Shown here: positions 50,244 through 59,132 of the stretch, in pieces
Layout of the letters: each line of letters starts with the position of its first letter
Position numbering within the stretch: the first letter of the stretch is position 1
Origin: a virus
Length of the DNA: 60,193 nt
IMG/VR virus record: IMGVR_UViG_3300040801_004246
Span: 1 to 60,193 of that record
Strand: one strand, 5' to 3'
Program-made: the position numbers and the translations under genes
The notes under the pieces: generated by a model
Database searches by the model: none
The model's input: only the letters and a program-made list of their open reading frames with translations
What the model was told of the DNA's origin: nothing

Positions 50244-50547
50244 GGGGTTCCTCCTGAGTTTCAGCCTCTATAGGCTTTTCTTCTTCAGGAGGCTTATACC
50301 ACCATGCTCCATGTTCTGGGCAACCAAGGTTAGCTTTAGGGACAATGAGCCCCTTCCAATCGCAATGTGGACACTGTTCGACCCGGGAGTGGCCAACACT
50401 CAATTCTGCCTCCTTTTCAGGACATCTTTCTTGTATCGTAATAAAAAGCTCGCCAGAGGGGCGAAATTTAGAATCAAGCTCAAACCTACCACAGAAACAA
50501 AATCCCGGTTCATCAACAACGTCCATGCATATTAAACACTGATGCAT
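50077..50547 (-). CDS. Zinc-ribbon protein with basic tail, overlapping YhaM gene
   Basis: A 156-residue protein from ATG 50547. Cysteine groups CLIC and CFC near the N terminus, and CPHC with GCPEHG in the middle, form one or two zinc sites. The C-terminal 60 residues are extremely Arg/Lys-rich (AKRRARRKERTHRKP). The tail is encoded in the region shared with the YhaM gene, so the overlap may shape its composition. Nucleic-acid binding is likely by charge. The ribosome site is weak. Confidence 0.5.
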   Translation of the reverse strand: MHQCLICMDVVDEPGFCFCGRFELDSKFRPSGELFITIQERCPEKEAELSVGHSRVEQCPHCDWKGLIVPKANLGCPEHGAWWYKPPEEEKPIEAETQEEPHAKEPIQLDAKRRARRKERTHRKPINGKNKKRQGLSKADRQRQKHILRSQAMGFR

Positions 50548-50637
50548 AGGACCGCCTCGATTCAAAGTGTAGCATTGACAGGGGTCTTGTCGTGTGAGTA
50601 TCGTCGGAACTGGACTTACTCAAAACGGAGGTACAGA

Positions 50638-50895
50638 ATGGACAAAAATTCTGGACAGGCAACAATTCATGATATTTCAAAGCAAACGGGATATCCCATC
50701 TTTAACCCCCACATGCGCAAAACCCTTGAGCACTCAGTACAAGAGTTTACTGAGAAGCCCTCGGAAGCAGTGGATGCAATCGAGTCAGCGATCTGCCGAA
50801 CGGTGGTGGCCTCAGTTCGTCGCCATGCGGCAAAATGGGGAGAGGCCTTGGGCCGAAAGCTAACGTCATCTTTGGATAACGTCATAAATGGATAG
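50638..50895 (+). CDS. Small protein opening the head operon
   Basis: An 85-residue protein from ATG 50638, chosen because CGGAGG lies six bases upstream. It is helical, with DISKQTGYPIFNPHMRKTL as its most distinctive segment. It overlaps the next gene by eight bases. As the first plus-strand gene after a strand switch it marks the start of the head block. No family is recognised. Confidence 0.55.
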   Translation: MDKNSGQATIHDISKQTGYPIFNPHMRKTLEHSVQEFTEKPSEAVDAIESAICRTVVASVRRHAAKWGEALGRKLTSSLDNVING

Positions 50896-51253
50896 CACGA
50901 TTCGCAATGCAGAGGGCAAGGAGTTTCGCAGGATCCCCGTTATCGAGTACGGGGACCTTAAACTTCCAATTCTTGAGATGGACAGAGAGGCTGTAAAGCA
51001 GCTCGACCCCAACCGAACCAATCCTTTAGCCTTGGTCGTAGCTCTTCTCGATCAGATGGGGACCCAGAACAATGTGATTTGGTGTGCGATGCACGCACTT
51101 GCCAAAGACATTTATGAAAGAGACCCGGATACCCCGAACGGAATTCTGCCACCAAAGCGGCACTTCCAAGACTTCGCCAAAGAAGTTGGCTTGGTGCTTC
51201 GGGACCAGCAAGGCAATGTTCTGGATGTTGGGCAGGACCTTGAAAAGGTATAG
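50888..51253 (+). CDS. Uncharacterised head-operon protein
   Basis: A 121-residue alpha/beta protein with VIEYGDLKLPILEMDREAVK and a helical centre (ALVVALLDQMGTQNNVIW). Proteins of this size just upstream of head genes may be tail-assembly or chaperone-type products, but nothing specific is visible. The start overlaps the previous stop region by eight bases. Confidence 0.55.
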   Translation: MDSTIRNAEGKEFRRIPVIEYGDLKLPILEMDREAVKQLDPNRTNPLALVVALLDQMGTQNNVIWCAMHALAKDIYERDPDTPNGILPPKRHFQDFAKEVGLVLRDQQGNVLDVGQDLEKV

Positions 51254-51334
51254 ATTTAGAGCTTGGCGTTGACAGTTTTCTCACGTTATACTCGTGGCAG
51301 GTACCGACTTTAAATAGCCTCGAGGTTACAATCT

Positions 51335-52252
51335 ATGTTCGATCTTGATTTTACAAGTGCAAGTGCGCCCTCAGTTTCGATGGACCACTATCGGGAGTGG
51401 GCTGGTGAAATCGCCAACTCCTATTTTAACGCAAACGCCGAGCCGACTTCAACCCTAAAGAAGATCGCTCAGGTCGAAGAGCTAACCCCACATCAGATTG
51501 AAGTCTTGGCGGCTGAGGCCAATAAGCTCATTCACCAACAAAAGTTTGCTTCCGCTGATGAGAAATACTTCGCTGCAAACTTCCCGCTGGCTGATGCCGG
51601 TGAGGTGGTCAAAGGGTGTCAGGTGGATGGTGGGGAAACCAAGGTAGCAGCTGATTTCAGTGCCCCCCAAGTTTCTGATCAGGGGCCGGATGCCTTCGAC
51701 ATGTTCGGTGTTGAAGATGTACCGATGAGCAAAACAGCAAGTATTAAACACAACCTGAAAACAGCTCACATTAAACTCAAGCATCTTCAGCAAAAGACTC
51801 AAGACCAGCTGATCATGCAAAAGCACGCCAACATCATCAATGAAAAGAAATTCATCAAAGAAGCCCGTCAGGCTATGATCGAGGAGCCAAACAGCGCTGC
51901 TCGTGTTGAGGTTTTTAAGCAATTCGACCAATTCGTCAAATCAGCAGGATTTGAGCAGGGCCGGGTGCTTTTAGCCAAGACTGCCTACGTTCTTGCTCGT
52001 GAAGGTAAACTTGAGCCAAGCTTTGCCAAAAAAGCCATGGACTATTACATGAGCAAAACTGCTGACCAAAAAGCTCCTGAGGAGTTGATCAGCGAGAACT
52101 TGCCTGCAAGAATCATCAACGGTAATCATCCTTTATATGTGACCCTGAAAACTATTGCCGATGGCGAGGCTGAGGCCTTACGCTACGAAAACAGCTGCTC
52201 TTTGATTGACGACAAGCTCAGAGTGGTGGAACAAAAGATCAGGGCTCTGTAA
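51335..52252 (+). CDS. Virion-type helical protein rich in K-x-A motifs
   Basis: A 305-residue, mostly helical protein. It has many K-x-A triplets (LKKIAQ, MSKTAS, LAKTAY, FAKKAMD, MSKTAD), the motif shared with capsid-region proteins. GAGG is a few bases upstream of the ATG. An internal core or scaffold function would fit its helical, charged composition and position before the protease gene; this is inference. Confidence 0.6.
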   Translation: MFDLDFTSASAPSVSMDHYREWAGEIANSYFNANAEPTSTLKKIAQVEELTPHQIEVLAAEANKLIHQQKFASADEKYFAANFPLADAGEVVKGCQVDGGETKVAADFSAPQVSDQGPDAFDMFGVEDVPMSKTASIKHNLKTAHIKLKHLQQKTQDQLIMQKHANIINEKKFIKEARQAMIEEPNSAARVEVFKQFDQFVKSAGFEQGRVLLAKTAYVLAREGKLEPSFAKKAMDYYMSKTADQKAPEELISENLPARIINGNHPLYVTLKTIADGEAEALRYENSCSLIDDKLRVVEQKIRAL

Positions 52253-52510
52253 ATGAGAATGCACGAGATGGCCTGGAAAAAGCACGAACCTATCCAAAAA
52301 CAAGCTATGCTTAGCGCTGTTTTTAAAGGAGTTCGGGCTCTAGGAAGCTGGGCTTCTCGGAATAAAGGTAAGGCACTTGGGGCCGGGGCAACTGCTGCTT
52401 TCGCACCGATGGATATTGCTGATGCCGCCAAACGGGTGAACACGGCCAAACAAGTCGGTAAGGCCCAGGGCAACTTGAGCAAGACCTTTAAGGTCGGGCC
52501 GACTTATTAG
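52253..52510 (+). CDS. Small basic protein with IQKQA motif and Gly/Ala helix
   Basis: An 85-residue basic protein starting right after the previous stop. It has PIQKQA near the N terminus and an Ala/Gly-rich hydrophobic stretch (GKALGAGATAAFAP), the same order seen in the proteins at 22355, 57185 and 57764. ATG 52259 is an alternative start. The function is unknown; an internal virion protein is plausible. Confidence 0.55.
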   Translation: MRMHEMAWKKHEPIQKQAMLSAVFKGVRALGSWASRNKGKALGAGATAAFAPMDIADAAKRVNTAKQVGKAQGNLSKTFKVGPTY

Positions 52511-52522
52511 GGGAGAGATTTT

Positions 52523-53665
52523 ATGATTTTTGAGTGGCTTGAGGATATGGTGGATGAGGGTCAAATCAGCGAAAAGACAGCTGAGGCCATATATAGTGAC
52601 TGTGACTTCATGATCAAAAATGCCAACGCTGCAAGCCTAGTCGATGATGCCGCTCAAGTGGCTGCTAAAGCGGAGCCTGGAAAACTTCAGCAGATGTTTG
52701 GTCCTGGTACAGCGGGTGCCGCTGTGGTCGGAGCTCTTGCCGGAGGGCTTGTTTCTTATCTGGGCAAGATCATCGATGCCAAGAAAAACACCCAACAAAT
52801 CAAAAAGAACGAAGAAGCCATCGGAATGACGTTCGCTCCCAATACTGAAAAAGCCAAAGCACGGTTTCGTGAGATGGCTGTGATTGCGCCGAACGTGGCC
52901 TCTGACCTTGAGCTTTCTCAAAGGCTCATGAAAAACAAGGTGAACTCAGGATTTACCGACCGGGACTTCCAGTCTTTGGCCCAAATCCAAACTCAGTACA
53001 ATATCTTGAATCCGGCTGTGAAAGCCGACGCTCAAAAAGCTCTTCAGCACAATGGCCTTAATAAGAGTGCAGGTGTTGAAGATCACATTTCTTCGCACAA
53101 AATGGGTGAAATCGCTGCAGATTGCTACCTTATGACCTCAGAGTCTGGGATCTTTAAAGAGGCTGCCGGGATGTTCCCAAATAAAGGGGACTTCCTTAAA
53201 TATGTAGGGGCTTTGACCTTTGCTACCTCTGTGCCGGCTCTTTTGAGTGCAGCCAGTGGGGCTGTAAAGCATATGCATGGCAAAAAAATGCAGGCCAAAA
53301 TGGAAGAGGACTTAAAGGATTCTTTCAGCGAAGCGTACAAACGCTCTAAGGACACCGACCCCATGAAGATGCATGGGAAGGCTGAGTCCGAAAAAGCGTT
53401 TAAAACTCTCACCCACTTCGCCCCAAATGTGGCGGTGGATCCGGAAGCAACTCGTGGCTATTTAAATAGAGTGCTTGAAATGGATCGAGGATTGATGTCT
53501 TCTGATCTGAAGGATCTTACTCAAATTGAAAGTAATATTCGAAATGCGACTGGACCATCTGATTTCGCAACTGGTTTTGGCGCGGCTTCAAAAGCTCTGG
53601 GTGTTGCACCTATTGCTCAAGAAGCAGTCAAACAGACGATGAAGGATATCCAGACAGGGGCGTAA
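52523..53665 (+). CDS. Helical virion-type protein with duplicated segments
   Basis: A 380-residue helical protein. Two related halves can be seen: MTFAPNTEKAKARFREMAVIAPNVASD and FKTLTHFAPNVAVDPEATR each precede similar helical segments (SQRLMKNKVNSGF and RGYLNRVLEMDRG). Gly/Ala hydrophobic helices (AAVVGALAGGLVSYLG, near 70-85) and ISEKTA/LNKSAG motifs are present. TAATG couples it to the protease gene. Possible core or ejection protein. Confidence 0.6.
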   Translation: MIFEWLEDMVDEGQISEKTAEAIYSDCDFMIKNANAASLVDDAAQVAAKAEPGKLQQMFGPGTAGAAVVGALAGGLVSYLGKIIDAKKNTQQIKKNEEAIGMTFAPNTEKAKARFREMAVIAPNVASDLELSQRLMKNKVNSGFTDRDFQSLAQIQTQYNILNPAVKADAQKALQHNGLNKSAGVEDHISSHKMGEIAADCYLMTSESGIFKEAAGMFPNKGDFLKYVGALTFATSVPALLSAASGAVKHMHGKKMQAKMEEDLKDSFSEAYKRSKDTDPMKMHGKAESEKAFKTLTHFAPNVAVDPEATRGYLNRVLEMDRGLMSSDLKDLTQIESNIRNATGPSDFATGFGAASKALGVAPIAQEAVKQTMKDIQTGA

Positions 53666-55704
53666 TGGACAAACTATTATTATTTCCAGGTAAAAATGAG
53701 CGCGGGATCTTCACTTATGTGATCGATCACGAACACGATCATTTGACCAAAACCGCCTCGGAATACCACCCGGAAATTGCCGCCTACATCGCAGGAGCTA
53801 AAAAAATACCTGGGTTCACCCAGCTTCTTTTGACAGCACTTGGTGCCGGTGAGTACTGGGGCTGCAACGTCAACGGGGACTACTTCCCCGAAAAAGCGCT
53901 TGCCTATCCTGGACCTGAGTATGGGTTTAAAACTTTTGAAAACAACGCCCATGTGTTCAAGCACCACATCAATAAAGACCCAGCCGCGAGCTACGGGGAT
54001 GTGGCCTTGGCTGTTTACAACCCAAAGTACCGTAGGGTCGAGTTGATCGTAAGGATCGACAATAAAAAGGCTCCGGACATCGTGGAAAAAATAGATGCTG
54101 GTGAGTACCCGGATTGGTCCATGGGATGTCGAGTGCCTTATGATGTGTGCTCGGTTTGCGGGAACAGAGCCAGGAATCGGACCGAGTACTGCTCTCATTT
54201 GAAGTATTACATGGGTAAAGTGGAGCCGGAATCTGGAAAGCAAGCCTATGCCATCAACCTCACACCTAAGTTTTTTGATATTTCGATGGTCCTAATCGGA
54301 GCGGATCGGATTGCCAAAAGCCTTAAAAAGGTTGCGTCTGCACCGGGAAGGCCTACTATTTCGAGTGCCTTTTTAGCCGACAAGATGGCCGGCGACAAAA
54401 ACGCTGAGATGGAAAAACAAGTCCCAGCTCAATCTGAGGGGGAAGTGACCCCTCCGGCGAGCATGGATCAAGTGAAAACCATCGTAAAGGCAATCCCCGA
54501 AGTAAAGGCCACAGAGAAGTCTCTGCCGAGAGAAGTTTTAAATGACCTTGGCCGCAGGGATCTCTCAAAAGTGATGAGCACCCTTGCAATGCTCGGGGTG
54601 CTACCAAAGCCCCAAGAGTTTCAAAGGATTATCCTGGTCAATATAGGTAAGGAAAACATCGCCGATCAGCTTGATGCCAAAAACATCGCATTTGATCCAA
54701 TGATGTGCCCCACACCAAAGCCTGCTCATTTGAAGCTTATGAGGGTTTCGCACCGAAACTTCGACCCCTCAATCATGGGGATGATGAATCCTTTTATGGG
54801 CGAGCGCAGCTATGCAGCTCCCCACCTCGGGAAAAGGCTTGTTGTCATGCTCAAGCAGGGTAGTGACAATACTGAAAAAATACCTAATTATGTAAAATTC
54901 GCCAGCAAAGAAGAAAATGATCAAAGCGGTTTTGGGATTATTCCCACGATGATGTTAGCCGCTGGGCTGTATTCAGCCTTTGGCGAAAAAGCTTCTCGTG
55001 AAGCCCCAGCGTTCATTGATGACGCCATCAGGACTCATCCTGGTCTGCTTGCTGCCCTGGGCATCGGCGGGACCATGATTTTTAACTCCATGTTTGGAGA
55101 AAAGACGAAAGGACAGTACGACCCTCAAATGGGTATGCATCCTCCAATCGATCCTGATGTGAACAATATGCTCGCTCGAAGCGAAGCCATGAAAGAGAAA
55201 CCTCTCCTAAAAATAGGTAAGGCCGCCCTAGGACCTGCCGGGAAAAGGTTGTTTTTGGGTATACCAGCTGTCTATATGGCATCTGGGGTGTTGCAGAAAC
55301 GAAAAAATGCGAACCCTTACGCCGAAGAGGCCGCGACGGAGTCTTTGATCAGACGACGTCCAGATCTTGTTGGTATGGGGCTTGCGATCGACGCAATGGC
55401 TGGCAAAAAGGGGACTCAGAGGATTTTCAGCAAACTGGCACCGTTCGCCCAAAATATTGGGCAGAAAGCGCAGAAGGCTGTTAAGGACTTTGGGCTCGCT
55501 CAAGCGGGGCTACCGAAAATGGGGTCAGCAGAGGAGTATCTCTCCAATGCGGTAACATGGCCTTTGGCAATCTCAAAGCGCACTCTTCCAGGAAGAATCC
55601 TGGGCGGAGCCTTTGATGCGGCTGTTTTCGATGCCTCTGGAAAGATTTTGTCAAATGCGGAGAAGAAGTCTAAAATGCAAACGAATGATGATCGGAGGAA
55701 TTAA
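53665..55704 (+). CDS. Capsid maturation protease with embedded zinc finger and long extension
   Basis: Predicted prohead serine protease (herpesvirus-assemblin/HK97 S78-like fold) in the first 230 residues. Its features are YWGCNVNGDYFPE, FENNAHVFKHHINKDP (candidate His among H96, H100 and H101) and YPDWSMGCRV (candidate Ser S152). A zinc finger (C162, C165, C176, H178 in DVCSVCG and YCSHLK) follows the serine directly. Residues 230-679 form a long extension with Gly-rich hydrophobic helices, perhaps a scaffold. It contains K-x-A motifs itself (LTKTAS, LKKVAS, VKFAS), possible self-cleavage sites. Confidence 0.75.
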   Translation: MDKLLLFPGKNERGIFTYVIDHEHDHLTKTASEYHPEIAAYIAGAKKIPGFTQLLLTALGAGEYWGCNVNGDYFPEKALAYPGPEYGFKTFENNAHVFKHHINKDPAASYGDVALAVYNPKYRRVELIVRIDNKKAPDIVEKIDAGEYPDWSMGCRVPYDVCSVCGNRARNRTEYCSHLKYYMGKVEPESGKQAYAINLTPKFFDISMVLIGADRIAKSLKKVASAPGRPTISSAFLADKMAGDKNAEMEKQVPAQSEGEVTPPASMDQVKTIVKAIPEVKATEKSLPREVLNDLGRRDLSKVMSTLAMLGVLPKPQEFQRIILVNIGKENIADQLDAKNIAFDPMMCPTPKPAHLKLMRVSHRNFDPSIMGMMNPFMGERSYAAPHLGKRLVVMLKQGSDNTEKIPNYVKFASKEENDQSGFGIIPTMMLAAGLYSAFGEKASREAPAFIDDAIRTHPGLLAALGIGGTMIFNSMFGEKTKGQYDPQMGMHPPIDPDVNNMLARSEAMKEKPLLKIGKAALGPAGKRLFLGIPAVYMASGVLQKRKNANPYAEEAATESLIRRRPDLVGMGLAIDAMAGKKGTQRIFSKLAPFAQNIGQKAQKAVKDFGLAQAGLPKMGSAEEYLSNAVTWPLAISKRTLPGRILGGAFDAAVFDASGKILSNAEKKSKMQTNDDRRN

Positions 55705-55706
55705 CT

Positions 55707-56378
55707 ATGCCATCGTTGCAAGAAATACTTGAAAGCGATCTCGGCCTGGGTGCCCAAGAATCAGTGAAAACTGCTTCTGAGCACGAGTCTGAAGCCTCAG
55801 ACAATGCCCAGATCGAAAAATTAGCGATGGAATTAGGTCTTGCTGACGATGACAGCACAGGCGCTGATTCCACATCTCAAACCCAAAACCAAAATGTATC
55901 AGGACATTCAAAGGAGGCAAGTATGTCATTAGATTCACTCTATGCAGATATGTTTCCTGGAGATTCTGATGTTATCGGCGGCTTGAATGAAAAGACAGCT
56001 TCCGAAAACGGAGGAATGTCTAAGGAAGCAGCTGCTCGAGAAGAGAGAATTGGTCGAGCTGCGTTCGACTCTTTCTCATCCTGTGTTGATGCTCATCTCG
56101 ACAAAATCGCAGAAGAGCTAGCAGGAAGTGCAACCATTGATATGGATGCGGACCCCGAAGAGGAGCCCGACCAAACAATGGCTTCAAACAAACCCGGTGA
56201 CAGTGACGAGCCAATCGACACAACACCAATGGTAACCGATATGGTGACTGCGAAAAACGACGCATCAACCAGCGGTGCCTACGCGCAAAAAGCTCCTGCC
56301 GGCATGGGCGAGCAGAAGTCTGAAGTTAAACAAGCGGCTGTAAGAAAGCATTTGCTTCTTCTAGCCATGGGCCAATAA
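55707..56378 (+). CDS. Acidic scaffold-like protein with repeated EKxA motifs
   Basis: A 223-residue acidic, helical protein with SVKTASEHE, IEKLAMELG, NEKTASENG, LDKIAEEL and VKQAAV. Length, acidity and position between protease and capsid gene are typical of scaffolding or core proteins. CGGAGGA precedes the ATG. If K-x-A is a protease site, this protein would be cut into several peptides during maturation; this is inference. Confidence 0.6.
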   Translation: MPSLQEILESDLGLGAQESVKTASEHESEASDNAQIEKLAMELGLADDDSTGADSTSQTQNQNVSGHSKEASMSLDSLYADMFPGDSDVIGGLNEKTASENGGMSKEAAAREERIGRAAFDSFSSCVDAHLDKIAEELAGSATIDMDADPEEEPDQTMASNKPGDSDEPIDTTPMVTDMVTAKNDASTSGAYAQKAPAGMGEQKSEVKQAAVRKHLLLLAMGQ

Positions 56379-56392
56379 GGGAGGGATAAGTC

Positions 56393-57139
56393 ATGAAATT
56401 AGCTGATTTGTCACAAAACGACCAAATGCTCGTACAAACTGAGTTCCCTGCACAGCTTGAAAAAGAAGCTGCTGCCGAAGCCCAGCTTGTTAACGAGCTT
56501 TATTCAACCGGGTTTTCCAAACTCGCCTCTGAAACAATCGAAATGATTGAGAAGGGCGCCGAAGAAGCTGAAGCCGAAGGCGACAGCGACGACGACGATG
56601 ATGACGACAAGGAAGACTACAAAGAGAAAATGGATGAAGGTGAGAAGAAAGAAGCTGCCGCTCGCGGTGCTTTTATCGCTCGAGGCTACATCGATGGACT
56701 CATGAAGGAAGGTCAGGCGAAAGCCAACGATCCTTACCACTATGTGTATGATCTTCTTGCTGAGAAGGTTGCTCACGATCCTAACATGAGCGAGCAAGAG
56801 AAAATCGCCGCCGCGGAATTTCTTGGTCACCTCAAAGTTGGTAACGTTAAGCTGAAAATGCTTGGCGGAGCTATTCGTGATGCTGCCCAAACTATGGGTA
56901 ACAAAGCTGTCGCTGCAGGCAAGGACGTAGGTTCTAAAGCCATGAAGCGCTACAAGGACATCGGTCGCGATGCCCAGATCGCTGCAACTGGATCTGCCAA
57001 AAGCCGATTCGGTGGCAAGATGGTACCTCAAGGTAAGAAAACCCGTGCGAAAGCCGGACTTCGTGCCCTTGGAAAAATGACTCCTGAGTTGGCTGCCGCA
57101 GGTGGCGCTGGCTACATGATGTCAGGTAAAAAGAAGTAA
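56393..57139 (+). CDS. Head-region protein with acidic N-half and Gly-rich basic C-half
   Basis: A 248-residue protein. The N-terminal half has LEKEAAAE, FSKLASE, IEKGAEE and a run of Asp (residues about 62-72). The C-terminal 100 residues are basic, Ala/Gly-rich and helical, ending GGAGYMMSGKKK. GGGAGGG precedes the ATG. A hairpin with a UUCG-type loop follows. It is probably an internal or scaffold protein. Confidence 0.6.
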   Translation: MKLADLSQNDQMLVQTEFPAQLEKEAAAEAQLVNELYSTGFSKLASETIEMIEKGAEEAEAEGDSDDDDDDDKEDYKEKMDEGEKKEAAARGAFIARGYIDGLMKEGQAKANDPYHYVYDLLAEKVAHDPNMSEQEKIAAAEFLGHLKVGNVKLKMLGGAIRDAAQTMGNKAVAAGKDVGSKAMKRYKDIGRDAQIAATGSAKSRFGGKMVPQGKKTRAKAGLRALGKMTPELAAAGGAGYMMSGKKK

Positions 57140-57149
57140 GCAATTATCG

Positions 57150-57167
57150 GGGGCTCTTCGGGGCCCC
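57150..57167 (+). terminator. Hairpin with UUCG tetraloop
   Basis: GGGGCTC (57150-57156), loop TTCG, GGGCCCC (57161-57167), a very stable hairpin with a C(UUCG)G loop but only a weak T-run after it (TGCTTT). It may partially terminate or set the ratio of genes in the head operon. Confidence 0.6.
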
Positions 57168-57184
57168 TGCTTTAAGGAGGATCT

Positions 57185-57760
57185 ATGAGCTTAACTATCG
57201 ACCAACTTTTGGCAGAAGCAGACGCTGAGATCAAAGGTATCACAAAACAAGCCGAAAAGACTGAAGAAGCTCCTTCCCACGGAAGTGATGAAGAGCCAGT
57301 TAAACTCGCGCATTTTCTAGAAGACTTCGCTGACAACGCTCCTACAAAACAGGAAGCTCCTCAGCAGAAGACTGCAAGCCCCGAGCCTGCAAAGCCTGAG
57401 ATCGAAGATACTCCTATCGCAAAACTCGCTCATGCTGCCGCTATCTTAGAGACAGCCGCTCGCATTGAGGAATTTAAAAAGTCAGCTGCCTTTATCAAAA
57501 AAGCTCGCGAAGCCGGCCATTCTGAAGATCAGATTGCTGAGTTTCTTGAGAAGCAAGCAGCCATGGGTAACAAAACCCGCATGGCCCTAAAAGGTCTTGC
57601 CGGTGCTGGCCTCATTGGTGGTGCTGGGGTTGCTGGTCACGAAGTGGGTGAAGAGAAAGGTAAGAAAAAAGGACGTCAAATGGGTTACGTCGAAGGTGCT
57701 CGTGATTATAGAGATGCTCTTCGCCGAAGAATCCAGATGGCTTACGGAAGACAGGGGTAA
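57185..57760 (+). CDS. Head-region protein with K-x-A series and glycine-zipper helix
   Basis: A 191-residue protein. It contains ITKQAEKTEE, VKLAHF, QQKTAS, IAKLAHA, FKKSAAF and LEKQAAMG, then a glycine-rich hydrophobic helix (GLAGAGLIGGAGVAGHEVG, about residues 138-156) and a basic tail. TAAGGAGGA precedes the ATG. The glycine-zipper pattern resembles membrane-inserting peptides, raising the idea of an ejection protein; this is inference. Confidence 0.6.
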   Translation: MSLTIDQLLAEADAEIKGITKQAEKTEEAPSHGSDEEPVKLAHFLEDFADNAPTKQEAPQQKTASPEPAKPEIEDTPIAKLAHAAAILETAARIEEFKKSAAFIKKAREAGHSEDQIAEFLEKQAAMGNKTRMALKGLAGAGLIGGAGVAGHEVGEEKGKKKGRQMGYVEGARDYRDALRRRIQMAYGRQG

Positions 57761-57763
57761 ACC

Positions 57764-58294
57764 TTGGGCCAGATTTCGCCTTTTTATGGAGGATTTTTTG
57801 GGGAGATGGAAAAGCAGGCGAAAGCCGGCAAGGTCCTCAAAAAACTATTTCATGGAGGGTTTGAAAGTCTGCCAAAGCAAGTGCAAAGAGGTTTGGAGGC
57901 AGAGGCCAAGTCAGGTGCCGGCGGGCCAACATCTCTTTTCATGATGCCGATTGAGTACGTAGCTGGAAAGGCTGTTGGTAAGGACAAGGTGAGGGATGCT
58001 GTGTTTAAGTATGTCCAAAAACCTGGTCAGTCAGTAGATATTTCTGCTGGCAAACTTTTAAGGAAAATCCCTGGTGGGAAGAGACTTTTCACCGAAAAAA
58101 GGAAGCTTCCTTACAAGACCAAAAGCGGGAAAAACGTCTTTAAAGAGATGAGCTTTCCGGCTGCCACCGCCCCAGCGACAAAGGGTATGGCTGTTGCAAC
58201 TCCCATAGTAATGGGGCTAGCATTAGACAAGGGCGTAAAGAAACTTCGGGGGAAAGACGATGGTAAATCGAAGCCTCCCAAGAGTTTGAGGTAA
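57764..58294 (+). CDS. Basic head-region protein with N-terminal MEKQA motif
   Basis: A 176-residue basic protein read from TTG 57764. I kept this start because the resulting N terminus (PFYGGFFGEMEKQA) parallels GFEKEA and GFEKQA in two other genes. An internal ATG at MEKQA is the alternative. The C-terminal part has a hydrophobic helix (GMAVATPIVMGLALDKG) and a Lys-rich end. It may be a DNA-associated internal virion protein. Confidence 0.55.
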   Translation: MGQISPFYGGFFGEMEKQAKAGKVLKKLFHGGFESLPKQVQRGLEAEAKSGAGGPTSLFMMPIEYVAGKAVGKDKVRDAVFKYVQKPGQSVDISAGKLLRKIPGGKRLFTEKRKLPYKTKSGKNVFKEMSFPAATAPATKGMAVATPIVMGLALDKGVKKLRGKDDGKSKPPKSLR

Positions 58295-58297
58295 GGT

Positions 58298-58627
58298 TTG
58301 GACAAAGAGCAGAGGGAACTTATTAAGAAAGCCGCTCACAAAATGCGACAGCTCCATGAGCAAAACAAGTCGCATGAGAAGCGTGCCCATGCTCTCCGTT
58401 TGATCTATAAGCAAGCGGAATTGGGTCATGAGGAACTTCCTCAGACGCACAAGGATATGGAAGAAAAAATCGCATCCTTGCTAAACCAAGACCTTAAAGT
58501 GATAGAGAAAGCTCTTGATATGTTCGGAAGCAATGTAAAGCTCGGAGAGCTCGGTAACACCGATTTTTCCATAGCTCGAAATGCTGAAGAGACATTTCAA
58601 GCAAGTGTTCTCGGAGAAACGTACTAA
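58298..58627 (+). CDS. Small helical head-region protein
   Basis: A 109-residue helical protein from TTG 58298, with LIKKAAH, HEKRAHA, YKQAEL and EEKIAS, the K-x-A motif again. The ribosome site (GAGGTAAGG) is modest. It sits directly before the decoration-protein candidate. It is possibly a small scaffold or head-completion protein. Confidence 0.55.
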   Translation: MDKEQRELIKKAAHKMRQLHEQNKSHEKRAHALRLIYKQAELGHEELPQTHKDMEEKIASLLNQDLKVIEKALDMFGSNVKLGELGNTDFSIARNAEETFQASVLGETY

Positions 58628-58645
58628 CGGCTAAGGAGGCCATAG

Positions 58646-59119
58646 ATGTCAAATCTAAAGTCAATCTCCTCAGAGCGTACGGTTCCCGTCACGGAGGATT
58701 TGACAACTGAAGATCTGAAGTTGTCGATCATTCGTGGTCTCGAAAACATGTACCGAGTCGACAAAAAAGTCGCCGACGGTGAAATTTTCGAGAAAGGTGA
58801 ATGGGCCGTTCTTGGAGATGATAATACAGTAAGCCGCCCTACGGCGAGCCCTGTAGCAAACACGTTCCTGGTTTTCGCAGGAACAGATCGTTTCGATGCT
58901 GAAGCGACTGGTCAGGTAACACTGGTTGGTGGCGGAGCACCGTGGGTAAAAACTACGCAGTTCGATGCTGGCGGATCTTACAATGTGGGAACTCTTCTCA
59001 CAGTGAAAGACCTAGGTGGCGGCGAAGCTGTTGTAACCCCTGCAGCTGGAGCTGAAGCAGTTCTTGCTGAGGTAATCGAGGTCGGCGATGGCTACCTTGT
59101 TTATCAGGTGAAGCGATAA
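58646..59119 (+). CDS. Capsid decoration/head-stabilisation protein candidate
   Basis: A 157-residue beta-rich protein directly upstream of the capsid gene, with AAGGAGG before its ATG. The centre and C terminus (FLVFAGTDRFDAEATGQVTLVGG, LAEVIEVGDGYLVYQVKR) resemble the beta-barrel of phage head decoration or stabilising proteins, such as those in the position of lambda gpD. No K-x-A motif is prominent, unlike its upstream neighbours. Confidence 0.65.
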   Translation: MSNLKSISSERTVPVTEDLTTEDLKLSIIRGLENMYRVDKKVADGEIFEKGEWAVLGDDNTVSRPTASPVANTFLVFAGTDRFDAEATGQVTLVGGGAPWVKTTQFDAGGSYNVGTLLTVKDLGGGEAVVTPAAGAEAVLAEVIEVGDGYLVYQVKR

Positions 59120-59132
59120 GGAGGATCTGAGC

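Noticed and set aside
50575-51292. TTGACA at 50575 and 51269 as sigma-70 promoters for the head operon
   Set aside because: Spacing to the nearest TATA-like hexamers is 18 and 12 bases with poor -10 matches; too weak to list as promoters.
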